A program made the position numbers and the translations under genes. A stretch of DNA of 64,000 bases from Petrosia ficiformis. Its lineage: Eukaryota > Porifera > Demospongiae > Haplosclerida > Petrosiidae. The stretch is taken from NCBI GenBank assembly GCA_947044365.1, contig OX345636.1:62617537-62681536 (forward strand). The letters are read 5' to 3'. Under the pieces are notes generated by a model that saw only the letters and a program-made list of their open reading frames with translations, searched no databases and was not told where the DNA came from. Below, in pieces: positions 36,303 to 48,964 of the stretch (position 1 is the first letter of the stretch; every line of letters starts with the position of its first letter).

Positions 36303-37103
36303 ATGGCAGGGCGACCTTTAGTCCTACCAGAGCCTTTCACGGGAGAAGGCAGCTGGGACCAATGGATTTCTCATTTTGAGAATGTCGCAGCAGTCAACAT
36401 GTGGGATGATGCAGCCAAACTCCTCTAGCTGAGAGCAAGATTAACTAAAAATGCAAAGACTACATATCAGAATTTTTCAGAAGAAGCCAAGGCTACTTAT
36501 GGAGAATCAAAGAAAGCATTAAAGGAAAGGTTTGAACCAAAGTGTAGACATGAACTCTACCAGAGGGAGAACTCTTCTGATTATGCTGAAGATCTAAAGA
36601 TTTTGATAGATAAAGCTTTTCCAGACTTACAAGAAGAGGCTAGAGAATTACTAGCACTGAGCCATTTTCTAGGACAGATAGATGATCATCAGGTTACTTT
36701 TAGTGTCAAGCAATCTCGCCCAAAGAACCTGGACAAAGCAGTAGCAGTTACTTTGGAAATGGAATCATATGCTCAACCAAAATCAACTCGATTAGTTTCA
36801 CAGGTGGAAAGAGGGGAGGAACTCATATCAATAGGAGTTATGAATAGGGAGAACTCTTCCGATTCCCTTCTGCTCATGATGAAACAGATAATGCAGAGAA
36901 TGGAAAAAATTGAAAGAGATGTGTCCTCTACGGAGCGAACCTCAGACGGTCAAAGACGAACTCCACCCAGTGAGGAGCAATCGAGCCACACACAGCCAGT
37001 TATCTGCAGGAAATGTGGACAGTCAGGTCACTATGCCAGAGGGTGTGCAACTCAAAGATCAACAAGCCAGCAGCAGGGAAACGAGATACCCTTCCAGCTG
37101 TGA
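36303..37103 (+). pseudogene. gag of the gypsy element, one early stop
   Basis: The frame starts ATGGCAGGGCGACC at 36303 (MAGRPLVLPEPFTGEGSWDQ), a usual start for this gag type. It carries a TAG at codon 42 (36426-36428), where a Trp codon is expected. The frame otherwise stays open to 37103, covering the capsid (FLGQIDDHQV) and a zinc knuckle CRKCGQSGHYARGC near 37007. The pol frame overlaps its end in another frame, as usual for elements that shift frame to make Gag-Pol. Confidence 0.85.
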
Positions 37104-37920
37104 GTCAAGCTGGCAAGGGTTGTCTACAAAGACTCAAACATGTATACCAGTATCTCCTATTACTTCAAATACTACTTACAAGGTTGCTGCAACTATCCAT
37201 GGTTCTTTAGTTTCTTTTACTCTTGATACAGGGGCAGCTGTTACTTTAATTTGTAAGGATGTTTGGGACTCAGTGAAGTCTACAGATCACCGCTTAGAGA
37301 TGTGGAATGGACAAAATCTTATTGGAGTTGAAGGAACACCTCTGCAAGTTCATGGGTACACAAAAACAACTATCCAGTTAGCAGGGGAGCAGTTCCATGT
37401 GAGAGTGATTGTCGTTGACTCTCTCACAACTGAAGCTATATTGGGTATGGACTTTCTTGAAGCTAACGACTGTACTATCGATATTGGGAAAAAGCAACTA
37501 CTATTCCCTAAGTTGAAATTGTCCATCCCCTTGAAGGATGGAGCTTCATCAGGTGTTGCCCACATTGGAGTAACACTCACTACATCATTGCACATCCCGG
37601 CTATGAGTGAAATTGAAGTCACGGCAAAGATAAATGGTGTCAGTAACACTGGGACTTGGCTGCTGGAAGAAAAAGATTCCAGAAAACTTCCAGTAAGAGT
37701 AGCGCGTGCTTTAGTCTGTCCTAATTCGAACAATGTTCCTGTTCATCTCCTGAATGTCGAATCAACATCAGTCACCATGTATAAGAACACAGAAATAGCT
37801 ACTATGGAGCGAATTGGGGAAGGAATTGATGAAGATATGATCAATATATCTACTATCGAATCTCATAATTTAACAGAGGAGAAAAAGCAAATGCTGTGGA
37901 GTATAGTTGAACGATGTTGA
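37095..37920 (+). pseudogene. Protease and linker of gypsy pol
   Basis: In the frame one base forward of gag, VSFTLDTGAAVTLICKDVWD (about 37210-37270) supplies the DTGA aspartic-protease active site, followed by ILGMDFLEANDCTID, the conserved C-terminal protease loop. The frame closes with TGA at 37918-37920 shortly before the deleted start of the reverse transcriptase. Confidence 0.85.
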
Positions 37921-37964
37921 AAAGATTTTAGTGAGGAGCAGAGAAGGGCCTTTTTTCACTTATT

Positions 37965-39166
37965 AATTACCTATGGATATCTTATCAGGATCCAAATGGT
38001 TTAGTACACTAGATTTGATAAGTGGATATTGGCAGGTAGAAGTTGCCAAAGAAGATTGAGACAAGACAGCATTCTGCACGCAAGAGGGGCTTTTTGAGTT
38101 TAAAGTTATGCCTTTCGGATTATGTAATGCTCCAGCAACTTTTCAAAGATTGATGAACTTGGTCTTGGCTGGTTTGCAATGGTCCAGTTGCCTAGTATAC
38201 CTAGATGATATCATAATAGTAGGCAGTACCTTTGAGGAACACATGGAACGAAGTAAGGCAGTATTGGAAAGATTAAGCAAAGCAGAGTTAAAGTTACAAC
38301 TATCGAAGTGCAGATTCTTCCAGCAAGAGTTCCAGTATTTAGGTCATGTTGTCTCTAAGCATGGAATTTCTACTGATCCATCAAAGATAGAGAAGGTAAT
38401 ACAGTGGCCTATTCCGTGTTCCAAGAAAGAGGTTCAACAGTTTCTGGGATTTGCTGGTTATTACAGGAGACTAATCAGAGATTTTTCAACCACTGCCAGA
38501 CCTTTACACAAGCTGGCTGAGCGATTCTGTTCCTTCAATTGGGCAGAAGAGTGTGAACAGTCTTTCAATCAGCTAAGACAAACCCTCACATCAGCTCCTG
38601 TTTTAGCATTTCCTGATTTCAGTAAGAGTTTTACATTAGACACAGATGCTAGTAGTACTGAAATTGGAGCAGTCCTATCCCAAGTACATGACAATGGAGG
38701 TGAGAGAAATATTGTTTATGCGAGCCAATTACTTAGTAGGTCTGAACGAAGTTATTGTGTCACCAGACGAGAACTCTTAGCTGTTGTCCATTTTTTACAC
38801 TACTTTCGTCCTTATCTTTTAGGTCAAGGATTTGTATTAAGGACTGATCATGGATCGCTTACATGGCTAACAAATTTTCGAGAACCTGAAGGGCAGTTAG
38901 CACGTTGGTTGGAAAGACTACAAGAGTATGACTTCGGAGTTGTTCACAGACGGGGTAAGAAATACACAAATGCTGATGTACTATCTCAACTACATTGTCG
39001 ACAATGTGTTCGGGAAAATCATAACAGTACAGAAATCGAGTTATATGTATCAGATGAAATCGTGGCTGCAATTCAGGTGATTGGTAACCGAGATACCAAG
39101 GAGTTACTCCAGTTTCAACTAAATGACCTTGTAGTAGGACCAATACTGAGAACAAAGCAAAAATAG
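37965..39166 (+). pseudogene. Reverse transcriptase and RNase H of gypsy pol
   Basis: The domain resumes at SGSKWFSTLDLISGYWQVEV, lacking roughly the first third of the fingers region, so a deletion lies near 37955. A TGA interrupts at 38057-38059. From 38108 the frame is open: MPFGLCNAPATFQRLM, the catalytic YLDD box (about 38200), the LSKC...YLGHVVS segment, then RNase H with FTLDTDASSTEIGAVLSQ, RELLAVVHF and RTDHGSLTWL. It ends at 39166 through a shift in an A-rich run. Confidence 0.9.
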
Positions 39167-40569
39167 GTGAGAAACCCACAGATAATGCAGTACTGAAACA
39201 GAACCCCCAAGGACGTAGGTTACAACAAATATGGGAACAGTTAGTACTTAAGAATGGACTGTTATTCCGGAAGTTTGAAAGTCAGGATTGAACATCATCC
39301 TATTTACAGTGGGTGGTCCCCAGTAGTTTACAGAAAAAGATTTTGGATGAACTACATGGTGAAACACAATGTGGGCACCTCGGAGAGGAAAAGACTCTCA
39401 GTCGTCTTAAGGAAAGATTCTACTGGCCAGGTCACTGGAATGATGTTAGAAACTGGTGTAACACATGTGCTACATGTGCCACTAGGAAATCTGTAGGAGC
39501 AAAGAATAGAGCACCCTTACAAACTATTAGGGCAGGGTACCCAATGCAAGTGGTTGCCGTTGACATCCTTGGTCCTTTGCCAGAAAGTGATGGAGGTAAC
39601 AGTTACATACTTGTAGCCGGTAGCTATTTCACTTGATGGATGAAAGCTTATGCTATCCCAAACCAAGAAGCAAAAACTGTTGTAGATAAATTGGTTAATG
39701 AACTATTTTGTCGCTTTTCATCTCCCGAGCAATTACATTCTGATGAAGGGAGACAATTTGAATCGGAGTTACTGAAGGAAGTATGTAAGCTGCTAAATAT
39801 TCACAAGGCAAGGACTACACCATACCATCCACAGAGTGACGGACTAGTAGAGCAATTTAATCGTACTTCACTTCACATGCTAGCTACATCTGTTAAGGAT
39901 CATCCATTTGATTGGGAAATGCAGTTGCCAAAGGTCTGTATGGCATACAATACAAGCATTCAATCATCTACTGGGTATTCTCCATTCTTAATCATGTTTG
40001 GCCGTAAAGCAAGGATACCAATTGATCTTATGTATGGATTCAACTACCAAAGGGAAGAGGAACCAAATGAATATATAGCTGACTTGCAAAAGACTATGTC
40101 TTCAGCTTACGGAATAATGAGAGATAACATGAATGTACAACATGAATGACAGAAAGAATATTATAACCGCAAAGTGCATGGTGATCCATACAACATTGGA
40201 GATCGGGTCTGGTTATATTCACCTGTGATTACTCCAGGAAAATCAAAGAAATTCCATCATCCTTGGACTGGCCCCTACATTGTCATTAAGAAGCTGTCGG
40301 ATACTACCTATCGTATTCAACATCATAACAAAAAGAACAAACGACTTGTTGTCCATTTTGACAGATTAAAATGGTGCCATCCTGACACTCGTTTTTCTGA
40401 GGGAATAATCAGATCTAACACATGCATAACAGCTCAACCAGCACAAACATCTAGCATTGGTGAAAATTTGGAGCTAGTCGATGACTATCCTGATGAGTTA
40501 CCTACCCGACGTTATCCCATATGCACCAGGCACCCACCAAATTGTTTTCAAGAGGATTTCTCATTTTGA
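39160..40569 (+). pseudogene. Integrase of gypsy pol, three in-frame stops
   Basis: One frame covers the HHCC zinc-binding domain (HGETQCGHLG ... CNTCATC, about 39350-39480), the catalytic core with Asp in VVAVDILGPL, Asp in LHSDEGRQFE and Glu in DGLVEQFN, and a C-terminal GPY/F module (GPYIVIKKLSDTTYRI, about 40270). TGA codons at 39289-39291, 39634-39636 and 40147-40149 break it. The last two sit where an Arg CGA codon would fit, consistent with CpG deamination. Confidence 0.9.
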
Positions 40570-40608
40570 CAAGGAATTCAGGACGTATTCTTTCAAAGGA
40601 GGGAGTGA

Positions 40609-40884
40609 TGTAATGAGGCTAACTTATAGACCTCATCATTGGACTCGAAGTGTTAACTTACCTTACAGACCTCATAATTGTACTCATATGTGTTAACTAT
40701 ATCTTATCATCTGTACCTTATACCTTTTTGTTAGACAGTACCTTACTTTTGTTAGTTGTTCTTTTGTTTGCTATATTCTATTTAAGTTGTGTAATTCTTA
40801 GTCATGTGGTTGTTGAATACAGTTCTAAACTCTCTTTAACTCTGTCAATAATATTCTGTTACGTGGTGAGACCGCACCATTACA
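40609..40884 (+). repeat. 3' LTR of the gypsy element
   Basis: It starts TGTAATGAGGCT and ends CATTACA after a purine-rich tract. The four differences from the 5' copy are C/T, T/C, A/G and C/T; two of them alter a CpG. Confidence 0.95.
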
Positions 40885-40888
40885 TAAG

Positions 40889-42560
40889 CATCACACTCTG
40901 GAACAACACATTGGGAATAGTTTCACTGTCCTCGCACTGATTTAGTAAGGGCTGAAAAAGCAGCTTTTTGCTCCACGTTAGCTATCAGATTTCCATCTTT
41001 TCACCATGATTATTTTCAACATAAGCCTTTTTACCATCTTATTCTACCTAACACCTCCTGCTGTACACCACATTGATATCAGTCTCATGAAAAATATTCT
41101 TAACATATGAAACAAATTTTTCATCTACTACTGAAAGTTACACATACGTTCCGTAATGTGGCAATTCTATTAAAACAATTGAATATATTTGCAGCATCAA
41201 ATAATAGAATGGCTATCTTTGATTTGTGTTAACCTCAAACATCTCATTCAAAGTGTGAACAGCACCCTCAATCACCTCCTTTATGCCTGCACACAGCTGA
41301 GAAACAACAGCAACATCTTCAGAATTCATACCAATCACAAAACCAATTGCCTTACCAAATTCACTTTTAAGTTTTTCTCCCATCCCAATTGGTCTTACAC
41401 CTGGACTTTTATCCAATGCTTAAAAACGAGAGCCCTAACATCATTCTAAGTCTCAATTGAGTTTGCCATCAACCGCACAAGGAAGCAATTGAGTCACGAA
41501 GACTTTCGCTATGTTGCACCGAACCAAAGCAGTGAATTCATTCACAATGAATGGCATCACAGCCTCCAGGACCAGCTCCTCCTTGAATTAAATGAGCTAT
41601 GCATATTATATGACTTCCAGTGATTTCAACATCTTCAAACATAGGTAGCTCACTACATGAAATAAGGGCTGATTTTAATGGAATGAAACAGTTTGGTGTT
41701 TTAATCGCAAAGAATCTAATACAGATGTTGTTGAACCATTTCTATTGCAACCACTTATGTCCACCATATGATGTAGCACCCCATCAGATTTCTCTGATAA
41801 CCATCTAACAGCTGCTCGTACATTACCACATAACATTACCCTAGTTATGACATGAACTTCACTAAATTCTTTCTTACTTGTGTTTCTCAACAACCTGTCA
41901 CATCTAAGTGTTTCCTGAAGAGGTAGATCAATTTTTTCTTCCTTGCACATCATAATCCTTCTCTTCATAAACCTTCTAATATCGGCAATTTCTTGACCAT
42001 TCGAACCCTTTGTAATTAATATACAAGTACTAAATACAATGAGATGATCAGCTGTATAATTACAGCTGGCAAAATAGAAACCTCTTCAGATAATAAATCG
42101 ATGTATTTATGACTAAGAGCCCCACCTTTGGAGATTATAAAGCTTGCCTTGTAGATGAGCGACAGAACTGTAATGCTAACCCAAAGTATCTCTTTAGTCG
42201 ACTAACAAGCACTGAATCATACGCTTTCTTCATAAGCTCATCCACAACAGCTTGTACATCCTCCAAATATATTACGGTATCAATATCAACTTCACTAACC
42301 CTTCAATGATTTCCCAAACTGGAACTGTGAGACACATCAGAAACATTCATAAATGACATTGTGATGTTTTTGGCCCCAGTGGCAAGGGCTGAGCTTTGAC
42401 AAGTCTCGAGATGTCAGACTTTGAGCCCACTTCCTGCCTTATACTCAACTCATTTTGACAACTCTCCAACTTCCTCGGCAAACATGCATCGATTTCCCCT
42501 TTTCACACATAAACAACACACATGCTGACACTAACGCCATTACATGTGCAACATCGAGCC
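40889..42560 (-). pseudogene. N-terminal half of a non-LTR-like reverse-transcriptase element
   Basis: Minus-strand patches run downward from about 42540: a cysteine-rich start (CCLCVKRGNRCMFAEEVGEL), an acidic region, then GNVRAAVRWLSEKSDGVLHH (about 41820). The core follows with FEDVEITGSHIICIAHLIQG (about 41580-41640), DKSPGVRPIGMGEKLKSEFG (41355-41416) and the catalytic motif A region LLFDAANIFNCFNR (about 41160-41210). The next motifs are deleted, and TKSVRGQWNY-like sequence follows just before the gypsy insertion point. It is not a Ty3 or retroviral polymerase; placement among known LINE clades is not possible by eye. Confidence 0.65.
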
Positions 42561-42739
42561 ACCGTTATCGTCATTATTATGGCTTGTAGGGCCATTCCTA
42601 CAATCGCTTTCCACGGACCTTAATGTATATAATTATATATATACATATAACATTATATTCTCGTGTTCCTTATGTGAGTATGCGTAGTTAAGCAAGTTAA
42701 CGTCTTCCAGGGACTCGGTTACGCTATATAGAACAGCAG

Positions 42740-42825
42740 AAAGAAATCGTTGTAGGAACGGGAACTAATACCTAGCTATTCCACCTGAAATATATTCTAA
42801 AAGTTCTACAATGCTATTTAAAGGT
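42740..42825 (+). promoter_or_regulatory. First-exon-like segment with splice donor (copy 1)
   Basis: AGAACAGCAGAAAGAAATC lies upstream of an ATG (ACAATGCTATTTAAAG) that runs directly into GTAAGG, a strong donor. Equivalent segments occur at 46470-46535 (ACTAATGGCTTCTTTAAAG then GTAAGG) and 53520-53635 (TTCTTTAAAAG then GTAAAG). The donor is conserved in all three while surrounding bases vary, suggesting the start of a small transcript. Confidence 0.35.
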
Positions 42826-44085
42826 AAGGAGAGAAAGTAATAACAAAAATAGATTGTTGTGTTTCAGGCATAATAAAATGAGTAATGATTACCGAATGCT
42901 TTGGTGGACACCGCAAAGCAGTCATAGTGATACTTTTTTCTCTAAAATTATATCTACTATTATTACTATTGTTGTTATCATTCCTATTATTATTATTATT
43001 ATTATTATCATTATTATTAATTACTATTATTACTATATATTATCATTATTCTTTCTATTATTATTATGAGATAAAAGTGAATGCATGCCAACATACCAAG
43101 TTCAAGGTAAAGGAAGGGTAACTTCTATTATAATATACAAAACCACAGAAAATACTTTTTATGATGACGAAAACTCTGCCAACATATTTCTCTTCAATGT
43201 GAGAACCTGAAGATGTAGATAAAATGAGGAAATAGCATTTACAGTTTTATATGAAGGACGTAAAAGGAGTGTTTAGCTGAATCATCATTCAAATTTCATT
43301 TTTACTGATACACCTTTTAGTTGAAAGGAGTTTGGATTAGTAGATATCATGTATATAACTAATGAAATGCAATGTATTGTTGAGGCAAGCCTGAGGCTGT
43401 TTTACTGCGTTGCTGAAATAGCACATGGCTGTTTGTTATAAATGGAACAGACCTTCAGCTCCAAATAATATATTCATGTTGTTACAAATAAGGGAAGACA
43501 AGGTAAGCGAGCTGGATTTAAACAAAGGATCATTAGCGATTGTTTGTCCATTCTTTTATTCAGTTGGCTACACTAAATTGGGTTTACATGTGTTGTAATA
43601 AAGCACAGGAACTATAGTACAGTATATCTATAGTATGCAGTGTACAACCTAGCTGTGATAATTGCTAATGAAATATTTGTGGAATAAACAGATATCATAT
43701 AACTACTATAGAATATCATCATTAACATATTCTGGAATGTGCCAGTACTGTAGCCAGTACTGTAGCTATACTGCTTACTATACTGATATAATATAATATA
43801 TTGTGATGTTTTTGCCATCAAGAATGAAACATATCTCAGAGGATTATGTTGTCTTTGTCCTCAAGTGATGGCAATTAAAATAACCGATTCATATTCACAG
43901 ATACTGAGAACATGACTTTCAGCAGTTTGCAATGATTATTGGAATTGTATTAGGATCAAACTGGCATTTTGCTTCAAACTGTTATCCATTGTACTATATA
44001 GACAATTCGCCACTAACTGAGTATAAGTCTGAGTTGAACGCATAAATTGGTTATTTTAATAGACAAACAATTCAATACTTATGAG

Positions 44086-44427
44086 CAGTGGCGTAACTGA
44101 AGCAGGCCCCGGGTAACACAAATTTTTTTTTTTTAATTTAACTTTCATTATTATATTTTTAATACACACACTTATTCTGTCATCTAAATTCATGATCAGT
44201 GTTTGTACACTGCTTTTGAGCACTGTGACTCTTTCCACCAGTGTAATACAACAGAAATATAACAGAAATAAAGCCGGAAGCCAAAATTTCCCATCAGTTT
44301 GGTTTTTTTAACTCTGAAAATACCTTAGCTTCTGGGGGGGGGGGGGGCAGCCCCCAGATGCCCTGATTTACAACTCTCAATTTCTTGGCCCTGCCATCAC
44401 TAAACACTTAGTTATGCCCTGCCACTG
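44086..44427. mobile_element. hAT-like element, unit A copy
   Basis: The ends CAGTGGCGTAACTGA and the matching right end GCCACTG lie between CTTATGAG copies (44078-44085, 44428-44435). It contains a 14-base G run at 44334-44347. It is non-coding. Confidence 0.9.
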
Positions 44428-44639
44428 CTTATGAGGCTCTTGTGGATGACTTAACAAAAATCATAATGCATTTCCTATATATAGTAGGTACATGTACATG
44501 AAATGCAATTATGATTAACATTTTATCTGGTTATAAGTATATAACTATATAGTATTATATAAATGATATGATCACAATCATGAATGCACGTATTAATTTC
44601 AAAAGGATATTGTACAAACCAATGTTGTATACCTATAAG

Positions 44640-44930
44640 TGTACACATGTATAGCTGTATGCATGAATAGCTGTACACATGTACTGTGCGTATACACATG
44701 TACCGTACACATACACATGTACTGCACACATTACAGTACACATGTATTATAAACATGTATAGCTTTACACCTGTATACTGTACATATACACATGTGCTGT
44801 ACACATATATGTATATACCTGTGCACATGTACTGTACTCATGTATAGTTGTACCATGCATATATTTGTACACATACGCATGTACTGTAAACTTGTATATC
44901 TGTATACATGCACTGTACTCAGCAATTCTT
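44640..44930. repeat. Degenerate ACATGTAC minisatellite, unit A
   Basis: Variations on TGTACACATGTATAGCTGTA recur about every 12-20 bases. The core ACATGT is self-complementary, so both strands look alike and give long spurious frames. The unit B counterpart is at 48330-48640. Confidence 0.85.
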
Positions 44931-45529
44931 TTTACAAAAAATACAGCATACATGATCAGAAAAGTGTTAAACTTTTTGTAATGAGTGCATAATGTGATAG
45001 AACAACAGACAGAAAATGTCTCAACAATCATTTGCTGTTAAAATTTGTTTTTACTCATATTCACACTTAAAAACAGTTTGCTTATTTAACTATACAATTA
45101 TTTAGCTACATGATTTGTATAATGTAAGTGCTGTAGTATACATATAAGGTTTGCAGCTTTATGCCTGTTCTTTTAGTGTGATGTTGTCAGTTCATAGTTT
45201 TATGTAGTTGGAGAAGTACTGACTTGTAAAACTGTGGAATCATGTCAGGCATCATACACAATCAATTTGCATACATTATACCCATTGAATAACATCATTC
45301 TAACACTAAAACCTAAGAATCCAAACTACCTCTGTGACACTGAAATTCGGTAATTATATAATTGAAATATATATGCTCATCGCTATATATGGTGACAACC
45401 TTTGAGGTTACCAAAAGTATTTGTTAAATAACCAAACTATATTTTGTAGTAATGTGCCAAGATTTACACTAAGAATAATTGTTTAAGAGCAATTCCTTGT
45501 TAAATATATCAATTATTTAATTTTTTTTT

Positions 45530-45665
45530 AAACCGGTCCTCAGGGGAGCTCCACAATCCGGTCATTGCAGAACCTTTAGTTTCGGCCTTTTAATCTCCCA
45601 ACTTATGGATTACTATGGAATGGGCAGGGCCACTCCACACTTGGAGTCCGGTATTTCAGTTTTGT
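45530..45665. repeat. SINE-like repeat copy
   Basis: It matches 8195-8345 (CTCAGGGGAGCTCCACAATC, CGGTCATT, TTAATCTCCCAAC, CCACTCC...GGAGTCC) and the fragment at 7037. It lies between the two tandem units. Confidence 0.7.
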
Positions 45666-46429
45666 TTATCATTGCACATGTGGTTATGTAAATTAACTAT
45701 CAACATACACATACACCTCATTGTTTCAGGTTGAATGGTCTAGTCTGTAATAGGCTACCGCTTCTTAGTTTAGGTGACTTGGCAAAAATGGCTGTGTGGT
45801 TGGTTAGCTAAGTTGCTTATATAGGTTTTGTGCCATGTGCTTGCATCAAAGGTGAGCGTGAATGTATGCCACATACATGTAGATTGTTTTGCTGTCTGCA
45901 CTTGATTAACTTTTCAAGTGTTTACTATATTTTTTATAAACTTTTGACTGGTGTTAATTGACCTCAGAGGTATCATATTTGCATCTGGTTATAGATATAT
46001 TTAGAAAAAATAATTTTAACATTGTGTGATAGATATGTGTATGTATACATGTGAGCATTTGTGTGTGATTTATGTAATTGTCAATGGATCTTGCTTGTTT
46101 ATTCCTCAGTTTACATAATTTCTTTTCCTTGTTTATTGTATTTTACTGTACTTGCTCTGTTTGTTTGTTTTTGTTACGTTTTCTCATCTTGTTATTATTA
46201 ATTATTAACAGTTAATATTGCTTATGTGATCTTCACTGTTTAAAGAAAATGATAAATAAAGGTAATTATAAAAAAAGTACTTGTAGTTAAGTATAATCAG
46301 AAAATGTATACTTGTGCAATATTATATTACATAAATATAATTGTAATTATATAATTATTGTTATTATTACAATATTGTATATATACTTTTTTAATATACA
46401 TAATATATATAATTATACATATATATGTC

Positions 46430-46540
46430 AAGTGAAGGGTGCGACTCGTAATAGAATGTGCGCTCGCGCTATACAGAACAGCAGAAAGAAATCTGCTTGT
46501 ATAAACTAGAACTAATGGCTTCTTTAAAGGTAAGGTGAGT
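46430..46540 (+). promoter_or_regulatory. First-exon-like segment with splice donor (copy 2)
   Basis: A CpG-rich stretch (GTGCGACTCGTAATAGAATG, GCGCTCGCGC) precedes ATGGCTTCTTTAAAG and the donor GTAAGG. It is related to 42740 and 53490. Downstream coding could not be identified. Confidence 0.35.
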
Positions 46541-47811
46541 ATATAACCAAAATAATAACAATAATAGACTGTTGTGTTCATGCATAATAAAATCAGCCAT
46601 GATTACTGAATGCTGGACACCACAAAGAGGTCCTAGTGATACTTTCTTCTCTGTAATTATATCTTGTTAATTTCTATTGTTACTACTATTATTGTTCTTA
46701 TTATTATTGTTATCACCATTATTATTAATAACTATTATCATTATTGTTTCTATTATTATTATGAATTCAAATTGAGGCATGCTAACATACCAAGTTCAAG
46801 GTAATGGAATGGTAACTTCTATGATAATTTACAAAACCACAAAAAATTCCCTTTCTGATGACAGTGACTAAGCCAACTTATTTCACTTCAATGCGAGAAC
46901 CTGGAGATGTAGATACAATGTTTTATATGAAAAACATAAAAGCAGTGTTTAGCTGAATCGTCATTCAAAATTCATTTTACTTATACAGTTTTTAGTTGAA
47001 GTGAGTTTGGATTAGTAGATATCATGTATATAACTAATGAAATGCAATGTATTGTTGAGGCAAGCCTGAGGTTGTTTTACTGTGTTGCTGAAATAGCACA
47101 TGGCTATATGCTATAAAAGGAACAGACCTTCAGCTCCAAAAGATATATTCGTGTTGTTACAAATAAGGGAAAACAAGGTAAGCGAACCGGATTTAACCAA
47201 AGGATGACAAGTGTTATACAATTGTTTGTTCATTCTTTTATTCAGTTGACTACACAAAATTGCATTTACATATGTTGTAATAAAGCACAGGAACTTAACA
47301 AAGCAGTACAATGTACAGTATATGTATAATATATAGTGTATATAGTACAACCTAGCTGTGATAATTGCTAATGGAATATTTGTGGAATAAACAGATATCA
47401 TATAACTACTCTAGAGTCTCATAATTACATATTCTGGAATGTGCTTATAATAACAAGTACTACTGCTTACTATACTGATATAATATAATTATTGTGTCGT
47501 TTTTGCTATCAAGAATGAAACACATCTTATTTTTAGTCACAGGAATATGTTGTCTTTGTCCTCAAGTGATGAGAATTCAAATAACAGATTCATATTAATA
47601 GATACTGAGAACACATGCAGTATATATATGACATTCAGCTATTTTCAATGATTATTGGAATGGTATCAGGAATCAATCTGGTCAATCTGGTATTTTGCTT
47701 CAATCTTTCATCCATTGTACTATATAGACAATTCTCCTCTAACTGAGTATAAGTCTGAGTTTAACACATAAATTGGTTATTTTAATAGATGATCAATTCA
47801 ATACTTATGAG

Positions 47812-48154
47812 CAGTAGAGTAACTGAATCCGGGCCCACTTGGGCCGGGGCCCGGGCAACACTAATTTTTTAAAATTTTATTTTTGTTATTACATTTTTAA
47901 TAAACACACTTATTCTCTCATCTAAATTCATGATCAGTGATTGTACACTGCTTTTTAACACTCCGACTCTTCCACCAGTGTAATATAACAGAAATATAAG
48001 AGAAATAAAGCCATAAGCCAAAATTTCCCCTCAGTTTGGTTTTTTTAACTGTGAAAATACCTCAGCTTCTGGTGGGCGCAGCCCCTCATACCCCCTGCTT
48101 TACAACTCTCAATTTCTTCGCCCTGCCATCACTAAACACTCAGTTATGCCACTG
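47812..48154. mobile_element. hAT-like element, unit B copy
   Basis: This is the same insertion at the same site (TSD CTTATGAG at 47804-47811 and 48155-48162), with right end CAGTTATGCCACTG. Presence in both units shows insertion before the duplication. Confidence 0.9.
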
Positions 48155-48329
48155 CTTATGAGGCTGTTGTGGATAACTTAATAAAAACAATAATACATTT
48201 TCTATATAATTATAGTAGGTACATGTACATGAAATACAAATATGATTTTCATCTGGTTATAAGTATATAACTATATAGCATAAAAGAATTTTATGATCAC
48301 AATCATGACAGAGTGCAAACAAATGTTGT

Positions 48330-48640
48330 ATATCTATAACTGTACACATGTATAGCTGTATGCATGAATAGCTGTACACATGTACTGTACACATACATAT
48401 GTACTGTAGCCATACACATGTATAGTACATAAACACATGTGGTATACACATTTCATTACACATGTATTATACACATGTATAGATTTACATCTGTATACTG
48501 CACATATACAAATGTGCTGTACACATGTACTGTACTCATGCATAGCTGTACCATGTATATACTGTACACATACGCATGAACTGTAAACTTGTATAGCTGC
48601 ATACATGTACTGCACACATACAGATGTAATGTACTCAGCA
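48330..48640. repeat. Degenerate ACATGTAC minisatellite, unit B
   Basis: This is the partner of 44640-44930, with independent point changes and small length differences. Confidence 0.85.
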
Positions 48641-48964
48641 ATTCTCTTTACAAAAAATGCAGCAATATTATCAGAAAAATGTTAAGCTTTTTGTAACGAG
48701 TGCATATTATAGAAGAACAACAGGCAGAAAATGTCTTAACAATCATTTGCTGTTAAAGTTTGTTTTCATATTCACAATTAAAAACAGTTTGCTCTTTTAA
48801 CTATGCATTTATTTAGCTACTTGATTTTAATAATATAAGAGCTGTAGTATATATGTAAGGTTTGCAGCTTTTTGCCTGTTCTTATAGTGTGAATCTGTCA
48901 ATTCACAGTTTTATGTAGTTATGAAAGCACTGATTTGTAAACTATGGAATCATGTCAGACATCA

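Larger units (their letters stand above)
35961..40884 (+). mobile_element. Nearly complete Ty3/gypsy LTR retrotransposon
   Basis: Two 276-bp LTRs bound a 4.9-kb element with gag, protease, reverse transcriptase, RNase H and integrase in Ty3 order. A primer-binding-site-like TTGGCACAGTGGGTAGG follows the left LTR and a purine tract (AAAGGAGGGAG) precedes the right LTR. The LTRs differ at four positions, all transitions, so insertion was fairly recent. The 4-base flanks are TGAG and TAAG, one mismatch from a target duplication. The gene is not functional: at least five stops, a deletion at the start of the reverse transcriptase and a shift near 39160. It sits inside the minus-strand reverse-transcriptase element. 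Confidence 0.95.

Noticed and set aside
37350..37733. 127-codon minus-strand frame
   Set aside because: Antisense to the gypsy protease region.
42854..43121. Isoleucine- and leucine-rich frames
   Set aside because: They translate an ATT microsatellite that is also present in the duplicate near 46680.
44523..45031. Several overlapping frames rich in Tyr, Cys, His and Val
   Set aside because: The underlying DNA is an ACATGT minisatellite that reads alike on both strands; the same frames reappear in the duplicate at 48257-48641.
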